Shown one piece after another: positions 1 through 9,220 of a stretch of DNA of 64,000 nucleotides. Within the stretch, counting starts at the first letter, position 1. Each line of letters begins with the position of its first letter. The DNA comes from CAZWDL01 sp964632995 (GTDB lineage: Bacteria; Bacteroidota; Bacteroidia; Chitinophagales; Saprospiraceae). The DNA is taken from NCBI GenBank assembly GCA_964632995.1, contig CAZWDL010000021.1, forward strand, positions 1-64,000, written 5' to 3'. Position numbers and translations under genes: made by a program. The notes under the pieces are model-generated. The model saw only the letters and a program-made list of their open reading frames with translations, was not told where the DNA came from and ran no database searches.

Positions 1-94
1 CATAGCTGCCCTGTATGCTTTGCGCACTTTGCGAACTCCGCGTGCGGCCCTTTCCCTCAGCATAGCTGACTTGTAAGCTTTGCGCACTTTGCGT
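1..94. repeat. Two ~33-bp direct repeats, 60-bp period
   Basis: Positions 1-33 and 61-93 are near-identical (30 of 33 bases), each starting CATAGCTG and ending GCTTTGCGCACTTTGCG, itself two CTTTGCG-type heptamers. The tail of the region (about 105-114) carries the start motif again in inverted orientation, and about 124-152 holds a TTTCTATTTCTGA-like doublet. No open frame of note. It lies just past the 3' end of the minus-strand GH130 gene. Probably a dispersed intergenic repeat; copies elsewhere cannot be checked here. Confidence 0.6.
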
Positions 95-124
95 GCAACT
101 TCCCTGTCAGCTATCGGAGGTTTC

Positions 125-1255
125 CTATTTCTGATTTTCTATTTCTGATTTCACTGCCACTGCGATCTTGGAGTCTGCTGTGCCGTAGTAGAGGAACCAC
201 TTATCCCGGAACGGCGCCAGTCCTTCCAGGAAGACGACGCGGTTGACCTGGCCGGCGATTTCGTAGTCGGCCTCGGGGCGGAAGAAGGGTTCGTCGGTGC
301 GTTTGAGCAGCTGCTGCGGGTTGGCGGCGTCGAAGAGGGCCTGGCCGGCGCTGTAGGTCCCTTCCGGGATATCCGGATTGCGTTCAGGGCCGTAGTTGCG
401 GCCGTTGTAGATCAGCAGGATGCCCTGATCGGTGAGCAGGGCGGGCGGGCCGGGCTCCACCAGGTCGCTGTCGAAGTAGCCGGGGCGATAGGGCATGACG
501 ACCATCAGGCTGTCGTCCGCGGTGAGGGGGGTCCAGTTGAGGAGGTCATCGGATGTAGCCAGGTGGATATTCTTGTCGCCCCAGTACATCCAGTACTGCC
601 CGTCGATGCGCTCGGCGACCAAACGGTTGCCTTGCCGGCGGCTGACGATGGAGCCCGACTTGGACCACAGGTCGCGGTATTTTCCCTCGCCGAAGGCCAG
701 GCCGTGCTTATCCCAGTTGCGCAGGTCGCGGGAGGCGGCTGCGCAGAGGCGGGCAGTTTCTCCATCGTAGGCCGTATAGGTCATAATGTAGCGGCCGTCC
801 TCGCTTTCCACAATGCGGGGATCCTCATTGCCTCCTTCCCATTCGTAGACTTTCATGCTGTCTTCTTCCGGAAAAAAGACCGGTTCGGGAAATTTCTCGA
901 AATGCAGACCGTCAAAACTCATGGCCAGCCCCAGGCGGGAGGTGCCGTTGTAGCGACCGATGGAATCCTCGGCGCGAAAGATCATGAGCAGTGTATCGCC
1001 ACGAACGACCGTAGCAGGGTTGAATACATCCTTGACGGCCCAGCGCAGCGTTTGGCGCTGGAGCGGACAGGCAAAGGCCAGGCTGGGATCCGGTGTCATT
1101 ACCGGATTCAGGCTGTCGACCTTTTCGAAAGGCAGCAAAGTCCAGTCTTTTGCTGCTTCCTGTGTTTCTTCAGCATTCGGCTCTCCCTCACAGGCGGCGG
1201 ACAGTAAGAGAAGCAGGAGGAAGGCAAAGCCCTCCGGAATCAATTTAATCTTCAT
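125..1255 (-). CDS. GH130-family glycosidase/phosphorylase lipoprotein
   Basis: A 376-residue exported lipoprotein: hydrophobic signal segment at residues 6-20 followed by the lipobox LSAAC (Cys about 22). The rest matches the five-bladed beta-propeller of GH130 enzymes, with FNPATVV near residue 80, FRAED, GNEDPRIV about 142-149 and MTYTAYDG about 158-165, followed by SRDLRNWDKHG. Family members act on beta-mannosides (beta-1,4- or beta-1,2-linked) as phosphorylases or hydrolases; substrate and mechanism cannot be fixed from the sequence. With a lipid anchor it should work in the periplasm or on the cell surface, so hydrolysis or binding is more likely than cytosolic phosphorolysis (inference). 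It is separated from lptD by 200 bp and there is no sugar-utilisation locus beside it. Confidence 0.8.
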   Translation of the reverse strand: MKIKLIPEGFAFLLLLLLSAACEGEPNAEETQEAAKDWTLLPFEKVDSLNPVMTPDPSLAFACPLQRQTLRWAVKDVFNPATVVRGDTLLMIFRAEDSIGRYNGTSRLGLAMSFDGLHFEKFPEPVFFPEEDSMKVYEWEGGNEDPRIVESEDGRYIMTYTAYDGETARLCAAASRDLRNWDKHGLAFGEGKYRDLWSKSGSIVSRRQGNRLVAERIDGQYWMYWGDKNIHLATSDDLLNWTPLTADDSLMVVMPYRPGYFDSDLVEPGPPALLTDQGILLIYNGRNYGPERNPDIPEGTYSAGQALFDAANPQQLLKRTDEPFFRPEADYEIAGQVNRVVFLEGLAPFRDKWFLYYGTADSKIAVAVKSEIENQK

Positions 1256-1455
1256 AATCGGTACTAATAAAAATTAAGTGGTACAGATGGTTCCTGTCAA
1301 TCATTTGCTAAAATTACAGAATTCTTTTTCTTCAGGAAGCATTCAAATGGCTATCGTTGTCGAATAAGGCCTTCTCTTGTTGTTTTTGAAGAAACCGTGG
1401 CGTCAGTATGAACTACCCCCACCATGCGCTGTAACGGGAGGCGTGGGGGTGATCT

Positions 1456-4215
1456 TTACTGAAAAGCCTGGATCGCATCTATGTTATTCTGCTCATAGGG
1501 GATCTTTAGGAAATCGAGCGATCCGGGTTTGACCCGAATAAAGAAGCTGTAGGTATTCCGGTTGGGCGCCCAGTTCATACCCATTTCCCAGCAGTGCAGG
1601 TCGCGACTGAAGCCGACGAAGGGATAGGTCAGGTCTTTGCGCTTAAAATCGTAACCGAAGCTGCCGATATTGATATCCCAGTGCTTGGTCAGCGGGATAC
1701 GGCCCTGAATATTAATGGTGTTGACCGAAATTTCGAAGGGATCGCGCCGTGGATCATCGTTGGTCCATCGCATGCTCAGGTTGTGATTGATGCTGAAGTT
1801 TTCGAAAAGACTGAGGAAGTCCTGTGACCCCGTCGCCCGGGCCTGGGCGCGCTCTTCCCGGCGACGCTGGCGCTCTTCTTGCACATCTTCCACCACCTTT
1901 TCCTCCTTGCCCTGAAAGAGGGCTCGGATTTTGCTCACCGTCAGCCGGGTATTCAGGGCGGCGCTGGCGCCTACGAAACGCACCGGGGCGCCCGTTTCGC
2001 GGAAGGCGGTACGGTTGATGCGCCGGCCTTCTTCATCGGTGACGTAAGGATCGAAGCGGGCGTTGAAGCGGAAGGTAGTGGCGCCTTTAAAAAAGCGCGT
2101 GGCGCCGCCCATGGAGATCTGGCTCCACTTGAGGGAGTCGGCCGCGAAGTTATAGCTGCCGTTGATGATAAAGTTGTTGAACAAGGGGATCTTCTTTTCC
2201 GTGGAGTCTTTCCTGGAAAAGACCTTGGCCTCAAATATGTTGTTGATCGAATAGTTCAGCGCCATCTGTCGTTCGGAAGAGGGCGGACCCCCGTATATTG
2301 AGCCGTCGAAGATTCCGTATCTTCGTTGCCGGTCGGGATTAAAGGGATCATCGAGATCGCCGGGTATAAAATCGAAATAGCCCAAATCGGGATTGAGGTA
2401 GTTGGGCGCGAAGCCCAGAGAGACGCTCGGCTTGATGACGTGCCGCAGTCCGCGCAGCCAGCCTTTATTAAAACGCAGGGTGCCGAAGATCTGGGTATTC
2501 AGACTCAGGGCGGCGTTGTACTGGCGGAAAGTTTGGAATCCGTAGACGTTCATGGTGTCCAGGAATCCTTGGGATAAGGTATCTGCAATAATTTCGACAC
2601 GCGAGCTATCTGCACTATAAATCGTGTCCAACTCGACGATCGGTTCATCAATAAAATCGACGTTCCGTGATTTGCTGTACCAGACCTCTTCGTAGTTGAA
2701 GCTGGGGTTGAGGTTGAAGTATTTCAGCAATTTGAAGGACATACCGGTGGAGACGTCATGCTGTACGCCAAACTGAGCATCTTCCAGGGTCTGCTGAGTA
2801 AAGAGTGTGGTGTCGGTCGCCGTAAAGCGGTTCTTGGCTTCCCCGCGGTAGCGCAGTACAATGGTTTCATACCACTTCTGCCCGCCCGAAGCTACCTTTC
2901 GCTTGAAGGGATACAGCGCCTGCGTCTGGAAATTCAGGGTGGGAAAGTTGATTGTCATCTGGTTGGTGTTCGTATTCTGACTGTGGTTGAAAGCGGCGCT
3001 GAAATTGAAGGGCTTATCGGTCCAGCGTTTTTCAAAACGGAAGTTGGAATTCAGGGTGCCGTTCAGCACGCTGTTAGCATCGTTGTTGACTGTTCTGTCG
3101 TAGCCGTTTGTCTGAATATTGATAGATCCGCCGAAGTTAACCGTGGGGTGAGCCGAGCGATCCTGATTGTGTGACCAGTTGATGCTGAAAGATCTTCTGG
3201 GAGCGATGACGCCTTCTGCGTTTTCGATACGGCGGTTATCATATCCGAGGCGCATCGAGCCATTGTATTTATATCTTTTCCGGTACTGGGAATAGGCGTT
3301 CAGGCCCCAGGTTCCTTTGAGATAGATGTTGGCGGTCAGGCTCAGATTGAAGTGCTCGCCCAGCGGGAAAAACCAGCCGATATCGCGAATGCCGAAGCCC
3401 AGGCTTGGGGAATACTCGTAGTCGCGCGGGAAGATCAGTCCGGTTCGGCGGCCTTTGGCGATGGGGAAAAAGCCGAAGGGCAGCCACAGTGGGGTGGGCA
3501 CGCCCATAATTTCGAGGTTGGAAGGCCCTACGACCACTAGTTTGTCGGGAATAACCTTTTGCTTTTTGCTGCGTATACCAAAGTGCGGATCCTCGTGCGT
3601 ACAAGTGGTGAAGATAGCATTCTGGCTATAGAGGATATCACCAGCCTTACTGCTGGTGTCGGCCGGTGTACTGGGTTCTTTTTCTTTAGCGCTGACGAAT
3701 TTGGTGCGGGCGCCGCGCACGGTAATATCTTCGTACTTACTACTAACGTCGTAGACGATCCCCTTTTGGGTATCGAAATTATAGCGCATACTGTCGGCCG
3801 TAAAGGTTTGATCACCGTCGCTGAACTCGGGTAATTCCACCCGGCGCCCGGCGCTGTCGAGGCGCGCCGAAGCCGTCACGATATTCGTTTCATAATCGAG
3901 AACAATATAGCCGGCCTTGAGTTTTATGGTGGTATAGGTGACCTCGGCCTGCCCGTAGAGGTGAACGCGCTGCTCGGTAAATTCAGAGATCATGGAGTCG
4001 ACCGCTGTGTACTGCACCGGAAAATCAATGGAATCTTCGGACATCCGCACCTGGCTGAAGTCAATACTTCCGGTATCCTGAGCCGGATTCCGGAGGGGCA
4101 GTGTATCCGCGCCGGCGGGAATAATATTTGGCGGAAAAGGAGGTCCCTCCTGCCCTGCCAGGAGCCGGACAGTGCACAGCAGCACCAAAAATATAAGTTT
4201 TTGTTTTGGTATCAA
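1456..4215 (-). CDS. lptD: LPS-assembly outer-membrane protein LptD-like
   Basis: A 919-residue outer-membrane protein. Residues 1-22 form a signal peptide ending near LLAGQ. About residues 80-230 look like the OstA/LptA beta-jellyroll (VHLYGQAEVTYTTIKLKAGY, then ETNIVTASARLDSAG) which receives LPS from the periplasmic bridge. The remainder is rich in alternating aromatic/polar strands typical of the large LptD barrel, including GVPTPLWLPFGFFPI near residue 245, a hallmark of the N-terminal edge of the family, and ends in an aromatic strand. A charged stretch (about residues 765-785, EEKVVEDVQEERQRRREERA) interrupts the barrel and is probably an extended loop. Known role: final insertion of LPS into the outer leaflet. 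It is divergent from the amidase gene with 56 bp between starts, so both promoters share that gap. Confidence 0.85.
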   Translation of the reverse strand: MIPKQKLIFLVLLCTVRLLAGQEGPPFPPNIIPAGADTLPLRNPAQDTGSIDFSQVRMSEDSIDFPVQYTAVDSMISEFTEQRVHLYGQAEVTYTTIKLKAGYIVLDYETNIVTASARLDSAGRRVELPEFSDGDQTFTADSMRYNFDTQKGIVYDVSSKYEDITVRGARTKFVSAKEKEPSTPADTSSKAGDILYSQNAIFTTCTHEDPHFGIRSKKQKVIPDKLVVVGPSNLEIMGVPTPLWLPFGFFPIAKGRRTGLIFPRDYEYSPSLGFGIRDIGWFFPLGEHFNLSLTANIYLKGTWGLNAYSQYRKRYKYNGSMRLGYDNRRIENAEGVIAPRRSFSINWSHNQDRSAHPTVNFGGSINIQTNGYDRTVNNDANSVLNGTLNSNFRFEKRWTDKPFNFSAAFNHSQNTNTNQMTINFPTLNFQTQALYPFKRKVASGGQKWYETIVLRYRGEAKNRFTATDTTLFTQQTLEDAQFGVQHDVSTGMSFKLLKYFNLNPSFNYEEVWYSKSRNVDFIDEPIVELDTIYSADSSRVEIIADTLSQGFLDTMNVYGFQTFRQYNAALSLNTQIFGTLRFNKGWLRGLRHVIKPSVSLGFAPNYLNPDLGYFDFIPGDLDDPFNPDRQRRYGIFDGSIYGGPPSSERQMALNYSINNIFEAKVFSRKDSTEKKIPLFNNFIINGSYNFAADSLKWSQISMGGATRFFKGATTFRFNARFDPYVTDEEGRRINRTAFRETGAPVRFVGASAALNTRLTVSKIRALFQGKEEKVVEDVQEERQRRREERAQARATGSQDFLSLFENFSINHNLSMRWTNDDPRRDPFEISVNTINIQGRIPLTKHWDINIGSFGYDFKRKDLTYPFVGFSRDLHCWEMGMNWAPNRNTYSFFIRVKPGSLDFLKIPYEQNNIDAIQAFQ

Positions 4216-4271
4216 CTGGATATTTGCGTTATTTTGTGTTCTTACAGGGTTGAATATGATCCCTTTAGCCT

Positions 4272-5825
4272 ATGATGACGACATTAATTTTTCTACAAAC
4301 GTTCCTGCTCAGCAGTTTGCCTTCCACCGTTGTTGGCTTTAACAATACTTTAGCAATTGCTAAGGAACCGGCCGTGATGATATCCCCGGCGGACTCTGTT
4401 CGCCCCCAGGAGTTTGCTTTAACCCCGGCGGAGGGCAAAGTTATTAAAGAAAGGGAAAACGCCAAGGAAGAGTTTCGGATTAAAACGGTGGTTATCGATG
4501 CTGGTCACGGCGGGCATGATCCCGGATGTCTGGGCGGTGATTCTCAGGAGAAGCACCTGGCGCTGGCGATTTCCAAAGCGCTGGCCAGCTCCCTGGAAAA
4601 TCATTTTTCCGACCTCCGCGTCATTCTCACGCGCGATAAGGACGTCTTTGTTCCGCTCCACGAGCGAGCCGCTATCGCCAACAGAGCGGGCGCCGACCTC
4701 TTCATCTCCATCCATTGCAACTTCATGCCAAACAGTGAGGCCACCCACGGCTCCGAAACCTATGTGATGGGGCTGCATACCGCCGAGCACAACCTCGATG
4801 TTGCCAAACGCGAAAATGCGGTTATTCTGATGGAAGATAATTACGAGAAAAATTACGACTACGACCCTAATTCACCGGAAGGTCATATCATGCTGAGCAT
4901 GTATCAGAACGCTTACCTGGAACACAGCATACTCTTCGCCGAACGGGTGGAAGCTAAAATCCACGAAGATGCCCGGCGGCGCAGCCGCGGCGTCAAACAG
5001 GCCGGCTTCGTCGTCCTCAAGGAAACGGCAATGCCCAGCGTACTTATCGAGACGGGCTTTCTCAGCAACCGGCAGGAAGAACAATACCTGAAAACGGCCG
5101 ATGGGCAGCAACAAATGGCCGATGCTATCCTCAATGCCTTCCAGGAATACCGCTTGCTCGTAGAAGGCGTCGCCGCTTCGGAAGAAGCAGCGGTAATTGC
5201 CGAAGAGCCCCCCGTTCCGGAAGGCAAGCCTGAAAACCCGGTACTGAAAGATCCTTTTCAAGCTATTCCTCCTACTTCCGCCGGTATGGGCGTCCCTATT
5301 CAAAGCACTGATGCTCCCGAAGAAAAACAACAGGAGCTTAATACAGCTCCACCTGCGCGCAGTGATTATGCACAGCGCCCCGATGCTCACCGGCAGCCGG
5401 CGGCCACCGTCAGGCAGACTATGGAAACCTCCGCTCAGCCGGTCAGCCAAAAGATGACCAATGATGTACACGTAAGGGGGAGTCAACCCCCAGCCCAGGC
5501 AGCTCAGCCCAAGGCCGTAGCCACCCGGCAAACGAACAGTACCGGTAGCGCCCTAAGCCAAATTCACTTCTGCGTTCAGCTCGCCGCCTCTCCGCGACCA
5601 CTGAATACCTCCGAAAGCCGCTGGCAGGATGCCGACTACCAAATCGAAGTAGTTCAGGAGCAAAATATGTACAAATATCAGGTCCGTTCCTTTGAATCTA
5701 TCCGCGGCGCCATGACGGCCCGGTTCGCTCTTCGCTCCCAGGGTTTTACCGATGCCTTCATCGTAGCCTACAAAGGCAATCAGCGTATCAGTATGGAGCA
5801 GGCACGCCAGGAATTAGGGCGGTAA
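4272..5825 (+). CDS. N-acetylmuramoyl-L-alanine amidase with SPOR-like tail
   Basis: A 517-residue exported murein hydrolase that cuts the bond between MurNAc and the stem peptide. Residues 1-23 are a signal peptide. The Amidase_3 domain covers about 72-300: zinc ligands are the His of VVIDAGHGGHDPG, the Glu of SQEKHLAL and the His of FISIHCN, and the catalytic Glu lies in SVLIETGFLSN. A long Pro/Ala/Gln-rich linker (about 305-430) leads to a C-terminal region (about 432-517, HFCVQLAASPRP... QVRSFESIRGAMTARF) resembling a divergent SPOR domain that would bind denuded glycan at division sites. An insertion around NYEKNYDYDPNSPEGH is typical of Bacteroidota homologues. Function in cell separation is known for the family; the SPOR assignment is weaker. 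Confidence 0.85.
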   Translation: MMTTLIFLQTFLLSSLPSTVVGFNNTLAIAKEPAVMISPADSVRPQEFALTPAEGKVIKERENAKEEFRIKTVVIDAGHGGHDPGCLGGDSQEKHLALAISKALASSLENHFSDLRVILTRDKDVFVPLHERAAIANRAGADLFISIHCNFMPNSEATHGSETYVMGLHTAEHNLDVAKRENAVILMEDNYEKNYDYDPNSPEGHIMLSMYQNAYLEHSILFAERVEAKIHEDARRRSRGVKQAGFVVLKETAMPSVLIETGFLSNRQEEQYLKTADGQQQMADAILNAFQEYRLLVEGVAASEEAAVIAEEPPVPEGKPENPVLKDPFQAIPPTSAGMGVPIQSTDAPEEKQQELNTAPPARSDYAQRPDAHRQPAATVRQTMETSAQPVSQKMTNDVHVRGSQPPAQAAQPKAVATRQTNSTGSALSQIHFCVQLAASPRPLNTSESRWQDADYQIEVVQEQNMYKYQVRSFESIRGAMTARFALRSQGFTDAFIVAYKGNQRISMEQARQELGR

Positions 5826-5881
5826 GGGTTTTCCTATCGGCGGCTCAACTCTTCTTTGAAAAGAAGTGTTGTAAGGAATGT

Positions 5882-5911
5882 TTTGCGTTATGCTCGAATA
5901 CATTACCTTTG
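5882..5911 (+). promoter_or_regulatory. Bacteroidota-type promoter (TTTG-N18-TACCTTTG)
   Basis: TTTG at 5882-5885 and TACCTTTG at 5904-5911 are separated by 18 bases, matching the Bacteroidota primary sigma consensus (-33 TTTG, -7 TAnnTTTG). Transcription would begin near 5918, 22 bases before the ATG at 5940. This decides against the longer reading frame beginning at 5856, which would start upstream of the promoter. Confidence 0.55.
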
Positions 5912-5939
5912 CGCCAACTTTTTCAAAGCTAATAGGAAA

Positions 5940-7013
5940 ATGTCAAACGAAGTTAAAGTCGCTATCCTCGCTATTATTGCCATCGCCTTATTTTACTGGG
6001 GTTATAAATTCGTTCGCGGCAAGAACGTACTTTCCAGCTCTATCATTTACTATGTCGAGTACGACAATGTCGATCAGCTCAGCATTTCCTCTCCCGTTTT
6101 GATCAACGGGCTGCAGGTTGGATTCGTCGCCGATATCTATCTCAATCCCGACGATTACAATACTGTCATCGCCAAGCTTGATATCAATAAGGACATCAGG
6201 GTGCCGAAGGATACCCGCGCCGTCATCAAGGACACCGGCTTCATGGGCGGTAAGGCAATCGTGCTCGAATTTGACCAATTTTGTTCGGAGGGCAACTGTG
6301 CGCCCAGCGGCGCCTACCTGGCCAGCGGAAGAAAAGGTCTGCTTGACTCTATGGTTGGCGAAGAGGAACTCAAAGACTATATTGATTTGCTAAAAACAGG
6401 GATTAAGGACGTTATTGACACGCTCAACAGAGAGTTGCTCAGCGAAGAGGCTACAGGCCCGCTGGCGGAAACCCTGCGCAGCCTGCGCGGCACCGTCGCC
6501 AATCTGGAAACGACTACCGGTCAACTCAACAGCTTGCTGGCCAGCTCCTCGGGTAACATCGAGGGCGCCTTGTCCAACCTGAACTCTATCACCGGCAATA
6601 TCAAAGCCAGCAATGAACAAATCGACCGCATCATCGGCAATGCCGACAAGATTACCAGCGAGCTGGCCGAAGCTGACCTCCGGCAGACGCTGGCCGGCGT
6701 CGACAGTTCTATTCTGCAACTGAACAAAACCCTGGCCACCGCGGATGAAGCCGTCAGCGGCGTCTCGGTAGCCATGAACAAAATCAACGAAGGAGAAGGT
6801 ACGCTAGGGAAATTGCTCGGAGACGAAGAACTGTACAACCGGCTTAATCAGCTAAGTGTGCAGACCGACTCCCTCGTCGAAGATTTTCAGGAGCGCCCCT
6901 ACCGGTACATGCCCTTCAAGAGCCGTCGCAAGGTGCAAAAATATGACCGCAAAGATGCTAAACTGGAAGAGAAGGAGAAAGCCGGCACCGCTGCAACCGG
7001 CGCTAACCGCTAA
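5940..7013 (+). CDS. MlaD/MCE-domain lipid transport protein
   Basis: A 357-residue protein anchored by one N-terminal membrane helix (residues 6-21, VAILAIIAIALFYWGY) and carrying a single MCE/MlaD domain (about 35-125: YYVEYDNVDQLSISSPVLINGLQVG). MCE proteins form hexameric rings which bind phospholipids in the periplasm and move them between membranes with an ABC transporter. The C-terminal half (about 150-330) is a predicted long helical/coiled region rich in Leu, Asn and Thr that could form a tube, as in other MCE proteins. No mlaE or mlaF partner is adjacent, so the ATPase and permease must be elsewhere. The 5940 start is chosen because the helix begins right after it and a promoter lies just upstream. 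The SAM methyltransferase follows after 18 bp. Confidence 0.85.
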   Translation: MSNEVKVAILAIIAIALFYWGYKFVRGKNVLSSSIIYYVEYDNVDQLSISSPVLINGLQVGFVADIYLNPDDYNTVIAKLDINKDIRVPKDTRAVIKDTGFMGGKAIVLEFDQFCSEGNCAPSGAYLASGRKGLLDSMVGEEELKDYIDLLKTGIKDVIDTLNRELLSEEATGPLAETLRSLRGTVANLETTTGQLNSLLASSSGNIEGALSNLNSITGNIKASNEQIDRIIGNADKITSELAEADLRQTLAGVDSSILQLNKTLATADEAVSGVSVAMNKINEGEGTLGKLLGDEELYNRLNQLSVQTDSLVEDFQERPYRYMPFKSRRKVQKYDRKDAKLEEKEKAGTAATGANR

Positions 7014-7031
7014 AATCAATGCGGATAATCT

Positions 7032-7580
7032 ATGAAAGCCCTGCGGGATCAATATCGCAAACTGGGAGTAGAATCCTATTACCGCCGGCACGGCGGGGAA
7101 TACCAAAATCCGCATTTCCCACAGGTCAGGGCCCTGCTTCATCAAAATGAATCCCAAATAGACTACAGCCGGGCCCTGGATTTCTGCTGCGGCGCCGGGG
7201 AAGTGAGTATGGTTATCCGTGACCTCGGCTATCCGTTGCCTCTGGCCAGTGATCCCTTTACCGGAGAAGCCTACCAGCAGCATTTTGAACAGTCCTGCCT
7301 TTCCCTCGCCTTCGAAGATGTGGTCCGGCACGGCTTCGCCCCTCACGGCCCCTTTTCCACGATTATCTGCAGCTTCGCCATGCATCTTTGCCCCCCGCAC
7401 TTGCTTTTTCCTCTTGCTTACCAACTCTTTCGCCGTACGGCGCAACTCATCATCATCACCCCGCACAAACGCCCTGCCCTGGAACAATACGAAGGTATCC
7501 GCCTCGATTTCACTGATCATACCCTGACGGAGCGGGGAAAGAAAGTTTTTCTAAAAGGATATTCATTTCTGAGTATCTAA
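7032..7580 (+). CDS. Class I SAM-dependent methyltransferase
   Basis: A short 182-residue protein with the Rossmann motif I at about 45-55 (ALDFCCGAGEVSMVI), an acidic motif II region (LASDPFTGEAY), and the post-core strand IICSFAMHLCPP. These are the SAM-binding features of class I methyltransferases. The substrate is not apparent. Homologous small proteins in related bacteria are annotated only as methyltransferase. It probably shares a transcript with the MlaD gene (18-bp gap) and converges on murB. Confidence 0.7.
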   Translation: MKALRDQYRKLGVESYYRRHGGEYQNPHFPQVRALLHQNESQIDYSRALDFCCGAGEVSMVIRDLGYPLPLASDPFTGEAYQQHFEQSCLSLAFEDVVRHGFAPHGPFSTIICSFAMHLCPPHLLFPLAYQLFRRTAQLIIITPHKRPALEQYEGIRLDFTDHTLTERGKKVFLKGYSFLSI

Positions 7581-7633
7581 CCCTGCGATTGTCTTTGTCT
7601 GTCCGGAAAATGCTGAATCTTTGAAGCCGGGGA

Positions 7634-8650
7634 TCACCACACATTCACCTCCGTTTCCAGCCGGATACCGAAAGTCGCTTCCACTGAATCGGCGATTCGG
7701 CGGGCGAGGGTATAAATTTCCTCGCCGGTAGCGCCGCCGTAGTTGACGAGAACCAGGGCCTGCTTATGGTAGCACCCTACATTACCCACGCGGCGCCCCT
7801 TCCAGCCCAGCCGTTCGATCAGCCAGCCTGCCGGAACCTTGACCAACTGTTCACCAACCGAATAATTAGGGATATCCGGGAATTTTTTCCGCAGTGTTTC
7901 CAATTGTTCGACGGGAATCAGTGGGTTTTTAAAAAAACTGCCCGCATTGCCGGTCTCTTCCGGGTCAGGAAGCTTGCTGCGACGAATGCGGACCACCGCC
8001 GCGCTGATGTCCCGGATGCCGGGCTCGGCAATATCCATATCCTGCAGGGTTTGACGAATAGCACCGTAAGTCGTATTCAACTCGTGATGTGGTGATCTGG
8101 TAAGTCGAAGAAAAACCTGACTGATGAAGTATCGTCCCTTAAGTGTATTTTTAAAAATACTATCGCGATAGCCGAAACCGCAGTCATCGCGATTAAAGGT
8201 TTTCAGCGCTCCGGTTTCCAGGTCCACTGCTTCCAGGTGATCGAAAACATCTTGCAATTCCACACCGTAGGCGCCGATGTTCTGTATGGGCGCCGCTCCT
8301 GTGGTTCCCGGAATAAGCGACAAGTTCTCCACGCCGCCCAGGTCATTATCCAGGCACCAGCGGACGAATTCGTGCCAGTTTTCCCCACCTCCCACGCGAA
8401 CCAGCGCATGGCGCTTCGCTTCCGAGATCAGTTCTTTTCCGTAAATCTCATTTTTAATCACCAGGACCTTCAGGTCTTTCGTGAATAAAATATTACTGCC
8501 CCCGCCCAGGATGCGCACCGCAGCGGTATGCCTGCTCAACAGCGTTCGCAGTTCTTCCTCCGACCGCACCGCTGCAAAGCATTGCGCTTGCACCTCTACG
8601 CCAAAGGTGTTGAAGGACTGCAAGGATATATTTTCTTTTACTGTTGTCAT
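7634..8650 (-). CDS. murB: UDP-N-acetylenolpyruvoylglucosamine reductase MurB
   Basis: A 338-residue flavoenzyme that reduces UDP-GlcNAc-enolpyruvate to UDP-MurNAc with NADPH, the second committed step of peptidoglycan synthesis in the cytosol. FAD-binding motifs: VRILGGGSNILF (about 44-55) and IPGTTGAAPIQNIGAYGVE (about 112-130). The catalytic Ser lies in GNAGSFFKNP (about 236) and the terminal Glu in ETEVNVW. The FGYRDSIFK motif (about 164) places it in the type I (E. coli-like) class, as does the full length. It is followed by a small membrane protein and preceded on the same strand by the ABC exporter gene. Confidence 0.95.
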   Translation of the reverse strand: MTTVKENISLQSFNTFGVEVQAQCFAAVRSEEELRTLLSRHTAAVRILGGGSNILFTKDLKVLVIKNEIYGKELISEAKRHALVRVGGGENWHEFVRWCLDNDLGGVENLSLIPGTTGAAPIQNIGAYGVELQDVFDHLEAVDLETGALKTFNRDDCGFGYRDSIFKNTLKGRYFISQVFLRLTRSPHHELNTTYGAIRQTLQDMDIAEPGIRDISAAVVRIRRSKLPDPEETGNAGSFFKNPLIPVEQLETLRKKFPDIPNYSVGEQLVKVPAGWLIERLGWKGRRVGNVGCYHKQALVLVNYGGATGEEIYTLARRIADSVEATFGIRLETEVNVW

Positions 8651-8682
8651 AATTGTCTCTTTGCACTGTGACCGGCAGTCCG

Positions 8683-9210
8683 CTACCAGCTCACCAGTTC
8701 ATATCCCCACAGTCCCCGTTGCAAGGGAATCGTGATCGTATCTCCACGTTCTTTACCGGGATACAGCGGGCTTTCACTTTTTATCCGGTAGATTCCCCCA
8801 TCTTTATAGAAAAAGATAAAGTACTGATCCGCCTGTACGGTATCCTGCTCCGGGATACCGAAGCGATTGGCGTAGCGCCCTTCTTCCTTGACAAACTCTA
8901 CGGGCGCCTGCCGCGGCTCCTGCATCGCCAGGAGACGATTGCTCAGACTGGCGAAAAGCGGCATGAATAGGGCGGTCAGCACGATGAAGAAGAGGTAGAT
9001 TTGCACCCGCTCCACGCGGTCTTCGCCGCGATGCCGGAAGCGGTGTCCTAGCAGGGCGCCGATAAGGGCGCCGGCCAGGAGAGACCAGCCCACCAGACCG
9101 GAAGCGTGGAGCATCCGGTTGAAATACCTAAACTCCAGTACATAGAGGGCAATCAGGCCAAGGAGGGCCAGCGCGCTCGCAAAAGCCTGCAGGTAGTTGC
9201 GTCTTCTCAT
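8683..9210 (-). CDS. Hypothetical membrane protein with three TM helices
   Basis: A 175-residue protein I do not recognise. Three hydrophobic segments are visible (about 8-25, 37-56 and 72-90), followed by a soluble C-terminal region (about 100-175) with FFYKDGGIYRIKSES and ending WGYELVSW. The start at 9210 (MRRRNYLQ) is chosen because the longer frame overlaps the ABC exporter. The ATG lies 10 bp past that gene's stop codon, so the two are almost certainly co-transcribed. A role linked to the exporter or to murB downstream is only a guess from position. Confidence 0.65.
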   Translation of the reverse strand: MRRRNYLQAFASALALLGLIALYVLEFRYFNRMLHASGLVGWSLLAGALIGALLGHRFRHRGEDRVERVQIYLFFIVLTALFMPLFASLSNRLLAMQEPRQAPVEFVKEEGRYANRFGIPEQDTVQADQYFIFFYKDGGIYRIKSESPLYPGKERGDTITIPLQRGLWGYELVSW

Positions 9211-9220
9211 AAGCCGGAGC

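Noticed and set aside
563..1207. 214-codon plus-strand frame inside the GH130 gene
   Set aside because: Antisense shadow of a clear GH130 lipoprotein; no domain of its own.
1415..1450. ACCCCCAC/GTGGGGGT hairpin after lptD as terminator
   Set aside because: Loop of about 20 nt and no T-tract on the minus strand, so not a convincing intrinsic terminator.
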